Assembly (NCBI GenBank): GCA_029008875.1
Contig: JAQXJP010000038.1
Location: 1-64,000, forward strand
Reading direction: 5' to 3'
Length of the DNA: 64,000 bases
Source: Lachnospiraceae bacterium
Lineage (GTDB): Bacteria; Bacillota; Clostridia; Lachnospirales; Lachnospiraceae
Shown: positions 34,271-43,649 of the stretch, piece after piece
How positions within the stretch are numbered: the first letter of the stretch is position 1
Layout of the letters: each line of letters opens with the position of its first letter
The notes under the pieces: model-generated
Databases searched by the model: none
Seen by the model: the letters and a program-made list of their open reading frames with translations, nothing else
What the model was told of the DNA's origin: nothing
Made by a program: the position numbers and the translations under genes

Positions 34271-35734
34271 ATGAAAATCGGATTTGACAACCAAAAATAT
34301 TTAACCATGCAGTCGGAGCATATCCGGGAGCGCATCAGCCATTTCGGGGACAAGCTGTACCTGGAATTCGGCGGCAAGCTCTTTGATGACTACCATGCCT
34401 CCCGCGTTCTCCCGGGATTCGCCCCGGACAGTAAGCTGCAGATGCTGCTCCAATTGGCTGATCAGGCGGAGATTATCATCTCCATCAACGCAGCAGATAT
34501 CGAGCGCAACAAAGTGCGCCATGACTTGGGCATCACCTATGATCAGGACGTTCTCCGACTGATTCAGGTGTACCGCGAGAAGGGTCTGTATGTCAGCAGC
34601 GTGGTGATCACCCGCTACACCGGGCAGGCTTCCGCCAACCTCTTCCAGACCAAACTGGAGCATCAGGGAATTCATGTGTACCATCACTATCCGATTGAAG
34701 GATATCCCAACAACATCTCCCACATCGTGAGCGATGAGGGATACGGGAAAAATGAGTACGTAGAGACCACCCGGCCCCTTGTGGTGGTAACCGCACCTGG
34801 TCCGGGAAGCGGCAAGATGGCCACCTGCCTCTCCCAGCTCTACCACGAGAATAAGCGAGGCATCAAGGCCGGATACGCCAAGTTCGAGACCTTCCCCATC
34901 TGGAATCTCCCGCTCAAGCATCCGGTGAACCTGGCCTATGAGGCGGCAACCGCCGATCTGAACGACGTCAACATGATCGACCCCTTCCACCTGGAAGCCT
35001 ACGGTGTCACCACGGTAAACTATAATCGTGACGTGGAGATCTATCCGGTTCTCGCTGCCATGTTCGAAGGAATCTACGGATATTGTCCCTATCAGTCCCC
35101 CACCGACATGGGTGTCAACATGGCGGGAAACTGTATCATTGATGATGAAGTGTGCCAGGAGGCTTCCAAACAGGAAATCATCCGCCGTTACTTCCAATCC
35201 CTCAACCGGCTCAGCATGGATGAGGCCACCAAGGAGGAGGTCTACAAGCAGGAGTTATTGCTCCAGCAGGCAAAGATTACCCCGGATTATCGCCCGGTTG
35301 TCCCCGCGGCCAACGAGAAAGCCGAAGCCACCGGCAATCCGGCCGCTGCAATCGAATTGCCGGACGGCACAATTGTAACCGGAAAAACCAGCGACCTGTT
35401 GGGAGCCTGCGCATCCGTGCTGCTCAATGCCATCAAAATCCTGGGCGGAATTGACGATTCCATCGATCTTCTCTCCCCCACCTACATTGAACCGGTGCAG
35501 AGATTGAAAACCCAATATTTGGGTGGCCGCAACCCCCGCCTTCACACGGATGAGGTATTGATTGCGCTGTCCACCTGTGCGGTGAACGACCCCAACGCCC
35601 AGTGTGCTCTGGAGCAGCTTCCCAAACTCAAGGGATGTCAGTTGCATGCCACCGTACACCTCTCTGCGGCGGATTTGAACACCTTCAAAAAACTTGGAAT
35701 TGAGGTGACCTACCCTGCAACGAATGTGTTGTAG
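34271..35734 (+). CDS. DUF1846 family protein
   Basis: 487 residues, the usual length. Motifs MKIGFDNQKYL at the start, VTAPGPGSGKMATCLSQLYH (a P-loop-like Gly-rich segment near 174-193), FPIWNLPLKHPVNLAYEAATADL and GVNMAGN fit the widespread DUF1846 family. The biochemical role of the family is not settled as far as I know. ATG preceded by AGAGGAATACC. It is monocistronic, divergent from feoB and convergent with the PucR-type regulator. I see no strong terminator in the short gap after it. Confidence 0.9.
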   Translation: MKIGFDNQKYLTMQSEHIRERISHFGDKLYLEFGGKLFDDYHASRVLPGFAPDSKLQMLLQLADQAEIIISINAADIERNKVRHDLGITYDQDVLRLIQVYREKGLYVSSVVITRYTGQASANLFQTKLEHQGIHVYHHYPIEGYPNNISHIVSDEGYGKNEYVETTRPLVVVTAPGPGSGKMATCLSQLYHENKRGIKAGYAKFETFPIWNLPLKHPVNLAYEAATADLNDVNMIDPFHLEAYGVTTVNYNRDVEIYPVLAAMFEGIYGYCPYQSPTDMGVNMAGNCIIDDEVCQEASKQEIIRRYFQSLNRLSMDEATKEEVYKQELLLQQAKITPDYRPVVPAANEKAEATGNPAAAIELPDGTIVTGKTSDLLGACASVLLNAIKILGGIDDSIDLLSPTYIEPVQRLKTQYLGGRNPRLHTDEVLIALSTCAVNDPNAQCALEQLPKLKGCQLHATVHLSAADLNTFKKLGIEVTYPATNVL

Positions 35735-35768
35735 GAAAATATACCACAGCAGAATATGTACAAGCATT

Positions 35769-36923
35769 TTACAGCATATCACGGATTAGTAAGGCGATTT
35801 GATAAGGCAGGCGTTCCTCCGGTGTTGTCAAATCGGTGCCCAACAGTTTTTTGATATTGTTGACACGATAGATAACCGTATTTCGGTGGGTGAACATTTC
35901 CCCGGCAATCGCCTGAATACTGCCATTGTGCTTTAAATACAACCGCAGCGTCTCCACATAGTCGGAATGATGTCTGCGGTCGTATTCTTCTAATGGAGCC
36001 AGGCACTCTTCTTCCATCTCCCGAAGCATTTCCCGATCCCGGGCCATATACAGCAATCGCTGTAACCCCATCTCATCAAAATACACCACCTTCTTCTCTT
36101 TTTGCATAGCCATACGGCAGGCGGCGGAAGCTCTCTCATAGCTCACCGTAAGTCTGGACACATCCTTCACCACGCTTCCGACTCCCACACAAAGAGGAGA
36201 TTCCGGCATACGCTTTGTGGCACGGCGCATCATCCCCTCCACCAGTTTGCGCACAAACTCCTCCGGGACCGCATTCACCACCAGGACAAAATAGGAATTG
36301 TAATAGAAGAAACTGCCATTGTGGGTGATATCTTCCAGGTACATCTGAATCCGGTAGGATAACTTCTGCCGTTCCACCGTATCCATCTCATCCAGCCCCT
36401 CCTGTGCAATGAGCACAACTTGAAAAGTTCCGTCCACATCGAAATAGGGCAACAGCTCCTTCCGGTATTGTTCCCCATTGTCCGGCTGTTCCATGGCACA
36501 AATCAACGCGTTTGTAATCTGTTCATCCGCACTGCCCTGCAGAAAAATACGGATACTGAAATCCTTCATCATATCCGCCAGATGCACTTCCCACGGAACC
36601 GTGAGCAGCGGGAAATCGTTCTCGTCACAATAGGCTAACGCACTCTGGGGAATCTCTGAGATATAGTTTCCCACATTCACAATCAATCCGGCCGCATGGT
36701 GATTCACCAACTCCCGCAACAGTTCCAACAGTTTCTCCTCCGTGGGGAATCCAAGCCCCGTGGTAACCGCAAGCTCTTTTCCCCAGAAATTCTGGATGAT
36801 GGTAGTGTCCTCCAGCAGATGGCACCAACTGATGGAATTGGACCACCCGTTTTGTCCTCCGCAGAATTTCATGTGGTAGCGTTCCTGCGAAATCAGCATC
36901 ATGTCCTGCACTGTAAAACTCAT
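35769..36923 (-). CDS. PucR/CdaR-type transcriptional regulator
   Basis: 384 residues. An N-terminal PucR ligand-type domain (TVQDMMLISQ, LEDTTIIQNFWGKELAVTTGLGF, ALAYCDENDFPLLTVPWE) is followed by a GGDEF-like linker region and a C-terminal helix-turn-helix of the PucR type (NGSIQAIAGEMFTHRNTVIYRVNNIKKLLG). Relatives control purine, amino acid or sugar acid use. Start ATG with GGGGAGGTGC. The only divergent neighbour is a 52-residue small protein gene at 37163, which could be a target; that is inference from position. Confidence 0.88.
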   Translation of the reverse strand: MSFTVQDMMLISQERYHMKFCGGQNGWSNSISWCHLLEDTTIIQNFWGKELAVTTGLGFPTEEKLLELLRELVNHHAAGLIVNVGNYISEIPQSALAYCDENDFPLLTVPWEVHLADMMKDFSIRIFLQGSADEQITNALICAMEQPDNGEQYRKELLPYFDVDGTFQVVLIAQEGLDEMDTVERQKLSYRIQMYLEDITHNGSFFYYNSYFVLVVNAVPEEFVRKLVEGMMRRATKRMPESPLCVGVGSVVKDVSRLTVSYERASAACRMAMQKEKKVVYFDEMGLQRLLYMARDREMLREMEEECLAPLEEYDRRHHSDYVETLRLYLKHNGSIQAIAGEMFTHRNTVIYRVNNIKKLLGTDLTTPEERLPYQIALLIRDML

Positions 36924-37094
36924 AATCGCACCTCCCCTGTTTCTGACTATTCACATCAAAGATTTTTCTGTCTCATAAAATTTCTTCTGTCTCATCAAGA
37001 TTCTTCCTCTTGACTATTACTCTTCTATCTGTATCATACTACTTTTCGTACTATGAGTACATATTTTTATGATAATTTTTGTTCTATTGCACCA

Positions 37095-37122
37095 TTGAAA
37101 TCATTCATATATGTACTATGAT
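37095..37122 (+). promoter_or_regulatory. Promoter of the 52-residue small protein
   Basis: TTGAAA (37095-37100), 16 bp, TATGAT (37117-37122), 40 bp before the ATG. Confidence 0.5.
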
Positions 37123-37162
37123 ATAAGTAAGAAGTGACAAAAATCTAAAGGAGGTCAAGCGT

Positions 37163-37321
37163 ATGAGTACATTTTCAACTGTTGATTACCCAACAACAAA
37201 CTACACACCGGATTGGATTTCCGCAGAGCGTTATATGTATTGTGATAATTTCTTGGATGATATGTTGAAGCCGGTACATCAGAGCATGGCCGTCTTCCTC
37301 AAAAAGCTTTTCCACAGATGA
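37163..37321 (+). CDS. Small protein, 52 aa, with perfect ribosome site
   Basis: Not a member of any family I know. ATG at 37163 follows AAAGGAGGTCAAGCGT, one of the best ribosome sites in the window. The product begins MSTFSTVDYPTTNYTPDW and ends in an amphipathic basic helix (MAVFLKKLFHR). Tyr, Asp and Trp are frequent; there is no signal peptide. It has its own promoter and ends about 90 bp before a two-way terminator, so it is a real transcription unit of its own. It could be a small regulator or secreted peptide; nothing more can be said. Confidence 0.65.
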   Translation: MSTFSTVDYPTTNYTPDWISAERYMYCDNFLDDMLKPVHQSMAVFLKKLFHR

Positions 37322-37407
37322 CAAGTATGCTGCCGATAGCAAGCTATATCACAGATAACAAGCTTATCACAGACAAATGAATTGTTGGCGATATCCAAAA
37401 GACATAG

Positions 37408-37433
37408 AAACAGGGCTGGTAACAGCCCTGTTT
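37408..37433. terminator. Bidirectional terminator after the small protein and the WYL genes
   Basis: Perfect 11-bp stem AAACAGGGCTG / CAGCCCTGTTT with GTAA loop, short T-rich tails on both strands. It lies 2 bp past the stop of the WYL gene. Confidence 0.85.
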
Positions 37434-37434
37434 C

Positions 37435-38388
37435 TTAACAATAATATTCTAATCTCTTTTTTGCGCTCTCGATGATTTCCTCTCTCAAATCTTTGGGTTC
37501 GATTACCAAAATCGAACTTCCATAACTATTCACCCAATTTCTAAAACTGTTCATACCGATTACATCATCTTCAAAATAGAGTTGGTCCCCCTCCTGAGTC
37601 CATACCCCGTTTACTCTGGACGCCAAATCCCGCTTTACTTTGTGCTGCACATTCGCTTCATTGCGGATCAAAATTTTCACATGAACTTTTGGTCCCACTT
37701 CCATTCCCCAAATATTGGGCAACTGATCCAATGCGCTTTTATCTTTGATTTCAACCTTTTCCTCCGAAATCTCATAATTTCGGATTCTATCCAAGCGAAG
37801 GGCAACAATGCTCCCACGACTAATTGTGACCACATAATACAAATCATCCATTGCATTATGAACTAGCTCCAATGGTTGGATTATGGAAAAAACCATCTTT
37901 CCGTCACGCGTCTTGTAGGTAACCCGAATCGTTTCCCCATCCTGTATAATCTGATTTAACTGTTCCACCTTAACCTGCATGTTTGCACGCGCCTGATTGT
38001 ACATGGGTTTTATTACATAATTCTTGTGAATCGGACCTATTTCAAATTGTTCTCCGTCCAAAAATTCATTCAGACACGAAAACTCAAGTTCACTTAATGG
38101 CAAATACACCTCATTGCGGTAAATCGCACTTGCGCAAAGCAAAATATCATCACCATGTCCGCTCTCCAAAAGTGAAACAATGTCATCCAGATCTTCCTCA
38201 TCCTTTGCGAAAAAGGTAATCCCACACTCCTTGTGCGTATGTAGCATTACAATATCTTTCCGCACAACAGAAACCGGGACATCCAATATTCCTGCAATAT
38301 CACCGATTGTGTAGCATGCGCGCTCTGCCTGGAAAAGAGCAAGTATCATATTTAACCGATAAATAGAATTTAAACTATTTCCACTCAT
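37435..38388 (-). CDS. WYL-domain transcriptional regulator, second of a pair
   Basis: 317 residues from the ATG at 38388 (GGAGGAGGAAGT upstream; overlaps the previous stop as ATGA). A winged helix at the N-terminus (SIYRLNMILALFQAERACYTIGDIAGILDVPVSVVRKDI) precedes a WYL domain (QDGETIRVTYKTRDGKMVF, VHNAMDDLYYVVTISRGSIVALRLDRIRNYEI). WYL domains bind nucleic acid or nucleotide ligands and sit in regulators of stress and defence genes. It is the last gene of the first phospho-signalling operon. Confidence 0.85.
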   Translation of the reverse strand: MSGNSLNSIYRLNMILALFQAERACYTIGDIAGILDVPVSVVRKDIVMLHTHKECGITFFAKDEEDLDDIVSLLESGHGDDILLCASAIYRNEVYLPLSELEFSCLNEFLDGEQFEIGPIHKNYVIKPMYNQARANMQVKVEQLNQIIQDGETIRVTYKTRDGKMVFSIIQPLELVHNAMDDLYYVVTISRGSIVALRLDRIRNYEISEEKVEIKDKSALDQLPNIWGMEVGPKVHVKILIRNEANVQHKVKRDLASRVNGVWTQEGDQLYFEDDVIGMNSFRNWVNSYGSSILVIEPKDLREEIIESAKKRLEYYC

Positions 38389-39608
38389 ACTTCCTCCTCC
38401 AATTGCCTGTATGCATCCACTATCCGCTGCGCAGATTCTTTCATGATACCTCGCAAGCTTTCCGGCTCTAACACGCGACAATTATATCCAAAACGTCTTA
38501 AATACGCTGCGAAGTCATAGATGCCGCTGATCTCATCCTCGTAATAAAGAACGCCGTTTTCCTCTGTAAGGCTTGCCTTTGGTCTGTTCACAAGCAGGCG
38601 ATTCAGTTTTTCTTTAATTGCAAAAATATGATCAAATTCGACTCTCACATGCACCGGTTCCTCCACGGATATCGAGAACATGGAGTCTATAATATCACGG
38701 TAAAACTCGTTTCTGAAAATACAATTTCTCTGTTCCGCTATCTCAATTTTATTGATAGTCCCATATTGGATGATGATTCGATTTCCCTCACACTCCCCCA
38801 AGAGATAAAGTTGATCTTTATCTACGGAATACACCACATTCCCGACAAAGAAAGGTATCGTATTCACCTGGCCTGCATGATTTTGATAGGTAATAATCAG
38901 TCCCTTTTCCTCAAACGGGTACTGATTTAATTCATCCAACAACGATTCCAGTTTCCCCGCGTTTTCAAAACTCTTATTGTACACAACATAAGCCGAAGGC
39001 GAGGCATCCTCATCTTCGGGTTCATTAAATAACGCAATCGTTAACTTTTTTTGTATCTGTTTCAGCACCTGCTCATGATGATGTCTCTTTGAACAAGTCT
39101 CCAATAAATTCAATAATTCTATCGCATCCGATGAGGTCAATGCCAGTTGCAACAAAGCATTGCCTGAAATACTGTATTTGTCACCTATGGCAACAACCAT
39201 CCGCGCCTCTGTCAATTCATCCAACGCAGTCTGTATGGTCTTAATGTCTGCCCGGGTGCCATCATGATTGTATTTTTGCAGCTGTTTTCCCAATTCAGCC
39301 ACGGTGTACCCGTTACTGCTGTTTTGTAAAATCAACATCAGAAACAGTTTTCTTATCTTCTGCGCATCCGAAGCTTCAAAGTATCCCTTGGGTTCTTCCG
39401 TCTCCTCTTTCTTCAGAACATATCCCTGTTTGGCTTTGATTCCCTTTATTATGTATCCTTGCCGACACAGTTCCTTGATGTCCATCTGCATAGAGCGTTC
39501 ACTTATCTGATAGGTGTTCATCAGATATTCATAGGTGCAACAATCATTGTTCAAAAGATCGTTTAGTATATTCTGTCTGCGTGCTTCCCCTGCTTTCATC
39601 TTCGCCAT
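38385..39608 (-). CDS. WYL-domain transcriptional regulator, first of a pair
   Basis: 407 residues. The N-terminal helix-turn-helix has NDCCTYEYLMNTYQISERSMQMDIKELCRQGY. A further helical region leads to a WYL-type domain (EKGLIITYQNHAGQVNTIPFFVGNVVYSVDKDQLYLLGECEGNRIIIQYGTINKIEI) and a WCX-like C-terminal part. It differs clearly from its partner downstream, so the two may form a heterodimer as other WYL pairs do. Both are good candidates to bind the shared AAAAGYGCAAAA promoter element, one copy of which drives their own operon. Confidence 0.82.
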   Translation of the reverse strand: MAKMKAGEARRQNILNDLLNNDCCTYEYLMNTYQISERSMQMDIKELCRQGYIIKGIKAKQGYVLKKEETEEPKGYFEASDAQKIRKLFLMLILQNSSNGYTVAELGKQLQKYNHDGTRADIKTIQTALDELTEARMVVAIGDKYSISGNALLQLALTSSDAIELLNLLETCSKRHHHEQVLKQIQKKLTIALFNEPEDEDASPSAYVVYNKSFENAGKLESLLDELNQYPFEEKGLIITYQNHAGQVNTIPFFVGNVVYSVDKDQLYLLGECEGNRIIIQYGTINKIEIAEQRNCIFRNEFYRDIIDSMFSISVEEPVHVRVEFDHIFAIKEKLNRLLVNRPKASLTEENGVLYYEDEISGIYDFAAYLRRFGYNCRVLEPESLRGIMKESAQRIVDAYRQLEEEV

Positions 39609-39627
39609 ATCTCATCCTCCTGCAATT

Positions 39628-41028
39628 CTATGAAAATAGCATGGAGAGTGCCCACAAAATCACCAAAAAGCCACCGCATGCTCCAATCGTATAACAAAGC
39701 TTGGACCAATCATTCTGATTACTTCCAACATCCAGCTGTACCATCTCTCCCTGCGAATTCTTTTTGGCAGAGACAACATATGCTTTGTCATCCCGCTCCA
39801 AGTCAGATCCTTCCTCCTCAGTCACCGGTTCTGCTTTAATAATCTCAATCGAATTTTCTATCGACTGCTCCTCTTCAATTGTCACAACCTCCGGCTCCTC
39901 GAAAACTTCAGTTTGCTCCTCTTCAATTGCAAGAATCATCTCATAACGTCTGATTACCTCTTCCGGCGACAACTGCATTTTCCCAAACTCATACTGCGTC
40001 AGCCACAAATCACCTCCGGCATCCACCACAAAATCGGACTCTCTGAACTCGGCGGAAATATTTGGATTATTTTGCAAGGCAGTTACAATCTTCTTAAGTT
40101 GATACAGTAAGTCCTTTTTGATTTCATTATCTGCCTGATGCGCCTTTACATAACTATATAATTTTTGACCTGCCACCCTTTCTGTCACAATGTAGCAGGC
40201 ATTGTTTTTTAATATCACATCCTCCGTTCTGACGATACCGTTGCCAACCACTCTAAGTAAATATTCTTTGCTTTCTCGAAATATATCCAAAAGATCTGTT
40301 CTGGGCAAAATTTCTTTGATAGAAACCTCCCTCTGCGTCTTCCCGTCTCGGCCTGCAAACAAACGATACTCTTTTTCTTCCTCCACTAATTCTAACACCA
40401 CATACTTGTTGTCATAGCCTAAGGTATTGCCCACTTTCAGTTTCAATGTTTCGTATGTCGGCCGGACCATGTCAACCGGAATCTTTTTTAAGGCCAAAAG
40501 CAATTCGCCCAAGGTATCCATATAGTGCAAAACTGTAGGAAAATCGTCCAATTCCTCCCTGGTAGCGTTCTTGTAGGTATCTGTTCCGTGTGCATAATTG
40601 TTGCGTTTCTTCCGAACGGTATTGATATCCTTAGGAAGCACGATTCCAAGCATTTCGAGAATTACGGTTTTTCCGTAATAACCATGACCGATTTTCTCAT
40701 CAAAATCTATGACAACTCCTTGCTCAATAAATCGGTATATTCCGTTCTGCCATGCTTTTTCCCGTTCTCTTGGGATACGTTCCAAATTTCCTTTTTGATT
40801 ATTGGTTCGGAACATATCTTCAATCCAATTATCCATGACAAACTCGGTCAGATTAAATGCCTGCACAAGACATTTCTCATATACTTGTTTATCGCCATGC
40901 TCATTCACATCGGAGCAGACAGAAAGCCACTTGTCCAAAATTGCTTTCTTGCTAACGTACAAACGTCTATTCTTGTCTTCCGCTTCGTCCTTACAGACTT
41001 TAATCGTATAATTGGTTTTCTCTGCCAC
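39628..41028 (-). CDS. HEPN-like plus pseudokinase membrane protein
   Basis: 466 residues, no named family. Residues about 1-190 are helical and contain RNNYAH (142-147), the RNxxxH form of the HEPN ribonuclease motif. Residues about 200-370 look like a protein kinase lobe (KYVVLELVEEEKEYRLFAGRD, EVSIKEI, ACYIVTERVAG) but the HRD and DFG motifs are not present, so kinase activity is unlikely. An acidic linker (about 370-440) leads to one C-terminal membrane helix. The protein is probably tail-anchored with both domains in the cytoplasm. It sits between FHA and WYL genes, 17 bp from the FHA gene. Confidence 0.75.
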   Translation of the reverse strand: MAEKTNYTIKVCKDEAEDKNRRLYVSKKAILDKWLSVCSDVNEHGDKQVYEKCLVQAFNLTEFVMDNWIEDMFRTNNQKGNLERIPREREKAWQNGIYRFIEQGVVIDFDEKIGHGYYGKTVILEMLGIVLPKDINTVRKKRNNYAHGTDTYKNATREELDDFPTVLHYMDTLGELLLALKKIPVDMVRPTYETLKLKVGNTLGYDNKYVVLELVEEEKEYRLFAGRDGKTQREVSIKEILPRTDLLDIFRESKEYLLRVVGNGIVRTEDVILKNNACYIVTERVAGQKLYSYVKAHQADNEIKKDLLYQLKKIVTALQNNPNISAEFRESDFVVDAGGDLWLTQYEFGKMQLSPEEVIRRYEMILAIEEEQTEVFEEPEVVTIEEEQSIENSIEIIKAEPVTEEEGSDLERDDKAYVVSAKKNSQGEMVQLDVGSNQNDWSKLCYTIGACGGFLVILWALSMLFS

Positions 41029-41045
41029 CGGTATTCTCCCATACG

Positions 41046-41420
41046 CTATTTTACCTTAAACAGAACCTCCCTGGATGCCAGATAAAACATATCACCCTTT
41101 TGGAGCAGAACCGGCGAACCTTCCCGCACACGCGTTCCATCTGCCAAAAAAGTTCCGTAAGAGGAGTTTAAGTCCTTTAGGAGCAACCCGTCCTTCTGCG
41201 GCACCACCTCACAGTGTATGCGGCTGATTCCTCTCGCATCCTCCGGAAAAACCATGTTGCAGTTTCGAATGTTACGTCCAAAAATGATCGGTCTGTCACA
41301 CTTTAGTGCCACACAACCATGGGGTCCTGCAACTTCTTCCAGATACCACTCCTGCTCTTCCTTTTCCAGTTCCTCCAACGAAATCATTGGAGGGACCGAA
41401 ATATCCCGTGCCGTATACAT
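41046..41420 (-). CDS. Small FHA-domain protein
   Basis: 124 residues, almost all FHA domain. Phosphothreonine-binding residues are in place: FGRNIRNCNMVF, GISRIHCEV and LNSSYGTFLADG. No other domain. It would read a phosphothreonine made by the kinase at 45725, which is inference from the cluster. Its ATG lies 2 bp after the stop of the previous FHA gene. Confidence 0.92.
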   Translation of the reverse strand: MYTARDISVPPMISLEELEKEEQEWYLEEVAGPHGCVALKCDRPIIFGRNIRNCNMVFPEDARGISRIHCEVVPQKDGLLLKDLNSSYGTFLADGTRVREGSPVLLQKGDMFYLASREVLFKVK

Positions 41421-41422
41421 AT

Positions 41423-42037
41423 CTACTCCACTTCCTTCTCAAAGGTCTGATCCCAGTCAAATCCCTCTCCACAGAAAGGAATAAATACGAACTTTGTTAC
41501 TCCAAGCTCGATTATATCATAAGCTTTCAATTCTGTGATAGAGAAAATAGCATTTTCATTCACACGGACAAGGTTTTTTCCTGTCCCGGGTTTAAAATAG
41601 AATTTCTTACTCCGTGTATCGTAAGAGATGACTGCGTGATTCTCTTTGGAAATGGTATCATCCCCGCTAATGCAGATGCTCATTCTTCGGCTTCTTCCGA
41701 TAAAATTGTTATCGGAATGGATGCGATAATCCGTTCCCTTTAATGTGCCTGTCACCGCAACCAGCCAGCCTACTACGGGATCCATTCCCTTTTCCTTCAT
41801 GTATGCGGACTCCGTTCTATCCTCCTCATCGTAATCGTAGGCATCACTATCACCCCTCGTAGCAGAAGCTTTATGCCCTCCTGCCTCGGTGGGAGTGAAC
41901 TCATCTTCATCGTCATCCGCTCCTCTGGTCAAGTCGAGCTGTTTATTTGCCTCCTCCCCATAACAGTACGGGCATCTTTCATGCTCCCTCGGATCATATG
42001 TATGTCCATTCTTACAGAATTCCAATACTCTAGCCAT
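41423..42037 (-). CDS. FHA-domain protein with zinc-ribbon-like N-terminus
   Basis: 204 residues. The first 25 residues hold FCKNGHTYDPREHERCPYC, a CxNGH...CPxC zinc-binding-like motif. An acidic, flexible stretch (about 35-80) follows, then an FHA domain (about 90-195: FIGRSRRMSICIS, TISKENHAVISYD). The loop normally reading SxNG is replaced by KNLVRVNE. A related protein with the same plan is encoded at 51364. This is the first gene of the operon driven by the element at 42079-42115. Confidence 0.88.
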   Translation of the reverse strand: MARVLEFCKNGHTYDPREHERCPYCYGEEANKQLDLTRGADDDEDEFTPTEAGGHKASATRGDSDAYDYDEEDRTESAYMKEKGMDPVVGWLVAVTGTLKGTDYRIHSDNNFIGRSRRMSICISGDDTISKENHAVISYDTRSKKFYFKPGTGKNLVRVNENAIFSITELKAYDIIELGVTKFVFIPFCGEGFDWDQTFEKEVE

Positions 42038-42078
42038 TTTTGTTCCCTCTCTTTCAATTGTTTGTTTTTGATATCTTT

Positions 42079-42115
42079 ATCTTAACTGCTACATAGGGAA
42101 TTATTTTGCACTTTT
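42079..42115 (-). promoter_or_regulatory. Island promoter element, copy 1 (FHA operon)
   Basis: Minus strand AAAAGTGCAAAA (starting 42115), 19 bp, TAAGAT as -10 (42084-42079), 41 bp before the ATG. Same offset in all five copies; no TTGACA-like -35. Confidence 0.78.
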
Positions 42116-43649
42116 ATTCCCAGGAAATTCGGTATTCAAAAGCCCCAATATAGATAATATCCTCCTGATGCACCTGCGTTTCGACAGTGACGAGAATTCC
42201 ATTCAAAAACGTTCCGTTGGTGGAATCCAAATCCCTTAGATACATTTTCCCCTTTTCCATACGCAGTTCACAATGCATTCCGGACACCTGATGATCCTCT
42301 GCAATGACAAGACCTGCACTCTTTCTGCGTCCGATAACCAGCGTATCTTCGCATTCTGCCGTCAAAATCCGCGTTGCTACCGGTCCCACCTCTGTGAGAG
42401 TCACCATTACAGGCTTATGCAGCTCTGACTTTGTTTCTGTTTCCGGTTCCTCGTCCTGACCTGCCCTCGTTGCGGAAATGTCCTCCAACGCATACTCAGG
42501 CACTTCCTTTTCGCTGTTTTCTTCTAAAGGTTTCCTCTTATGCAGAATAGCAACTCCAAGTCCGGCCATTGCGGCAACTGCTGCAACTAAAATTATCACA
42601 TATACCGCTTTCGAAGAATTATGAGTGTTCTCCACATCTGTCTCTTCTACCTCTGTCCCATTTTGTTCCGGACTCTCTTCCTGCAGTTTTTCCGTTATCA
42701 CAGCAGAGATTTCATGGGAAGGAATCTGGCAGGAATCGCCCTGTATCATTTCTTCTCCCACCTGCAGTTCTACACTTAATGTTACGTTGGAACCATTGGG
42801 CACAAAATCTTCCAACGCAATCTCAACCACTACGCCGCCATGGGAAAACTCCAAAAAAGCATCTGCGATGGCCTCATTGTCAAGTCCCCCATCTTCATAG
42901 CGAATATGTACTCCTCCGGCTGCATTTTCCGTGAAACTTTTCATCACCTTATCCGGTGCGTCCTCACTGCCTGCCGTCGTCTGCTTCCAAGGCATTGCCA
43001 ACGTACAGATGGGAATATTCTCTCTCCTAATTGCATCGCGCACATCTTCAAAGAGAATGCCGTTTTTCTGGTCATCCATTCCGTCCGAAATAATTACAAG
43101 ACACTTCTTCTGATGGCAGTTCTCCTCTGCCGTCAAAATCTTCAGTGCCTCCCTGACCGCCAGATACAGGTTGGTATCCTCCCTCGTGCGTTCCATTGCC
43201 TGAATCAGCTCGAGCAATGCATTCTTATCCGATATGAAATCCGTCTTCACGATTTCATTGCGAATCTCAACGATTGAGATATTGTCCTGCTCCCCTTTCT
43301 TTTCCACCAGTTTCGTCAGAATCTCTCTGGTATTTGCAACATCCTCATCCGTCACGGAGCCGGACACATCCACCAGCACAAGATAGGACACCCCTTCATC
43401 GGTATCTGCAAAAGGAGTTACCTTCTCTGCCGTGTAAACCGAATCTCCAAGAATAATGTTTAAATTATCCTCCTTTATTGCAGTATCACTGTCCGAGTTC
43501 AAATAGATTCGCATTGCATTTTCTGTCAGGTCATAGCCTTCTATATTAATTTTTTTCACATCCGACGCATATGTCACAGTTGCTCCGAGCACAGACATTA
43601 CAAGCAGAACACAAATTCCCCACACCCATTTTCTTAATTTGCTTTTCAT
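42114..43649 (-). CDS. Extracellular vWA domain joined through the membrane to a cytoplasmic FHA domain
   Basis: 511 residues. Signal peptide 1-29. Outside: a vWA domain (about 85-285) with an intact metal site DVSGS (94-98), Thr in EDTNLYLAV and VIISDGMDD. One membrane helix (about 347-368). Inside: an acidic linker and an FHA domain (about 430-511: VIGRRKSAGLVIAEDHQVSGMHCEL, LDSTNGTFLNG). A protein that binds a ligand outside and a phosphothreonine inside could pass a signal either way. It overlaps the RDD-FHA gene by 4 bp. Confidence 0.9.
   Translation of the reverse strand: MKSKLRKWVWGICVLLVMSVLGATVTYASDVKKINIEGYDLTENAMRIYLNSDSDTAIKEDNLNIILGDSVYTAEKVTPFADTDEGVSYLVLVDVSGSVTDEDVANTREILTKLVEKKGEQDNISIVEIRNEIVKTDFISDKNALLELIQAMERTREDTNLYLAVREALKILTAEENCHQKKCLVIISDGMDDQKNGILFEDVRDAIRRENIPICTLAMPWKQTTAGSEDAPDKVMKSFTENAAGGVHIRYEDGGLDNEAIADAFLEFSHGGVVVEIALEDFVPNGSNVTLSVELQVGEEMIQGDSCQIPSHEISAVITEKLQEESPEQNGTEVEETDVENTHNSSKAVYVIILVAAVAAMAGLGVAILHKRKPLEENSEKEVPEYALEDISATRAGQDEEPETETKSELHKPVMVTLTEVGPVATRILTAECEDTLVIGRRKSAGLVIAEDHQVSGMHCELRMEKGKMYLRDLDSTNGTFLNGILVTVETQVHQEDIIYIGAFEYRISWE

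Noticed and set aside
34301-35197. 298-residue minus-strand open frame
   Set aside because: Antisense shadow of the DUF1846 gene, which has the clear family match and ribosome site.
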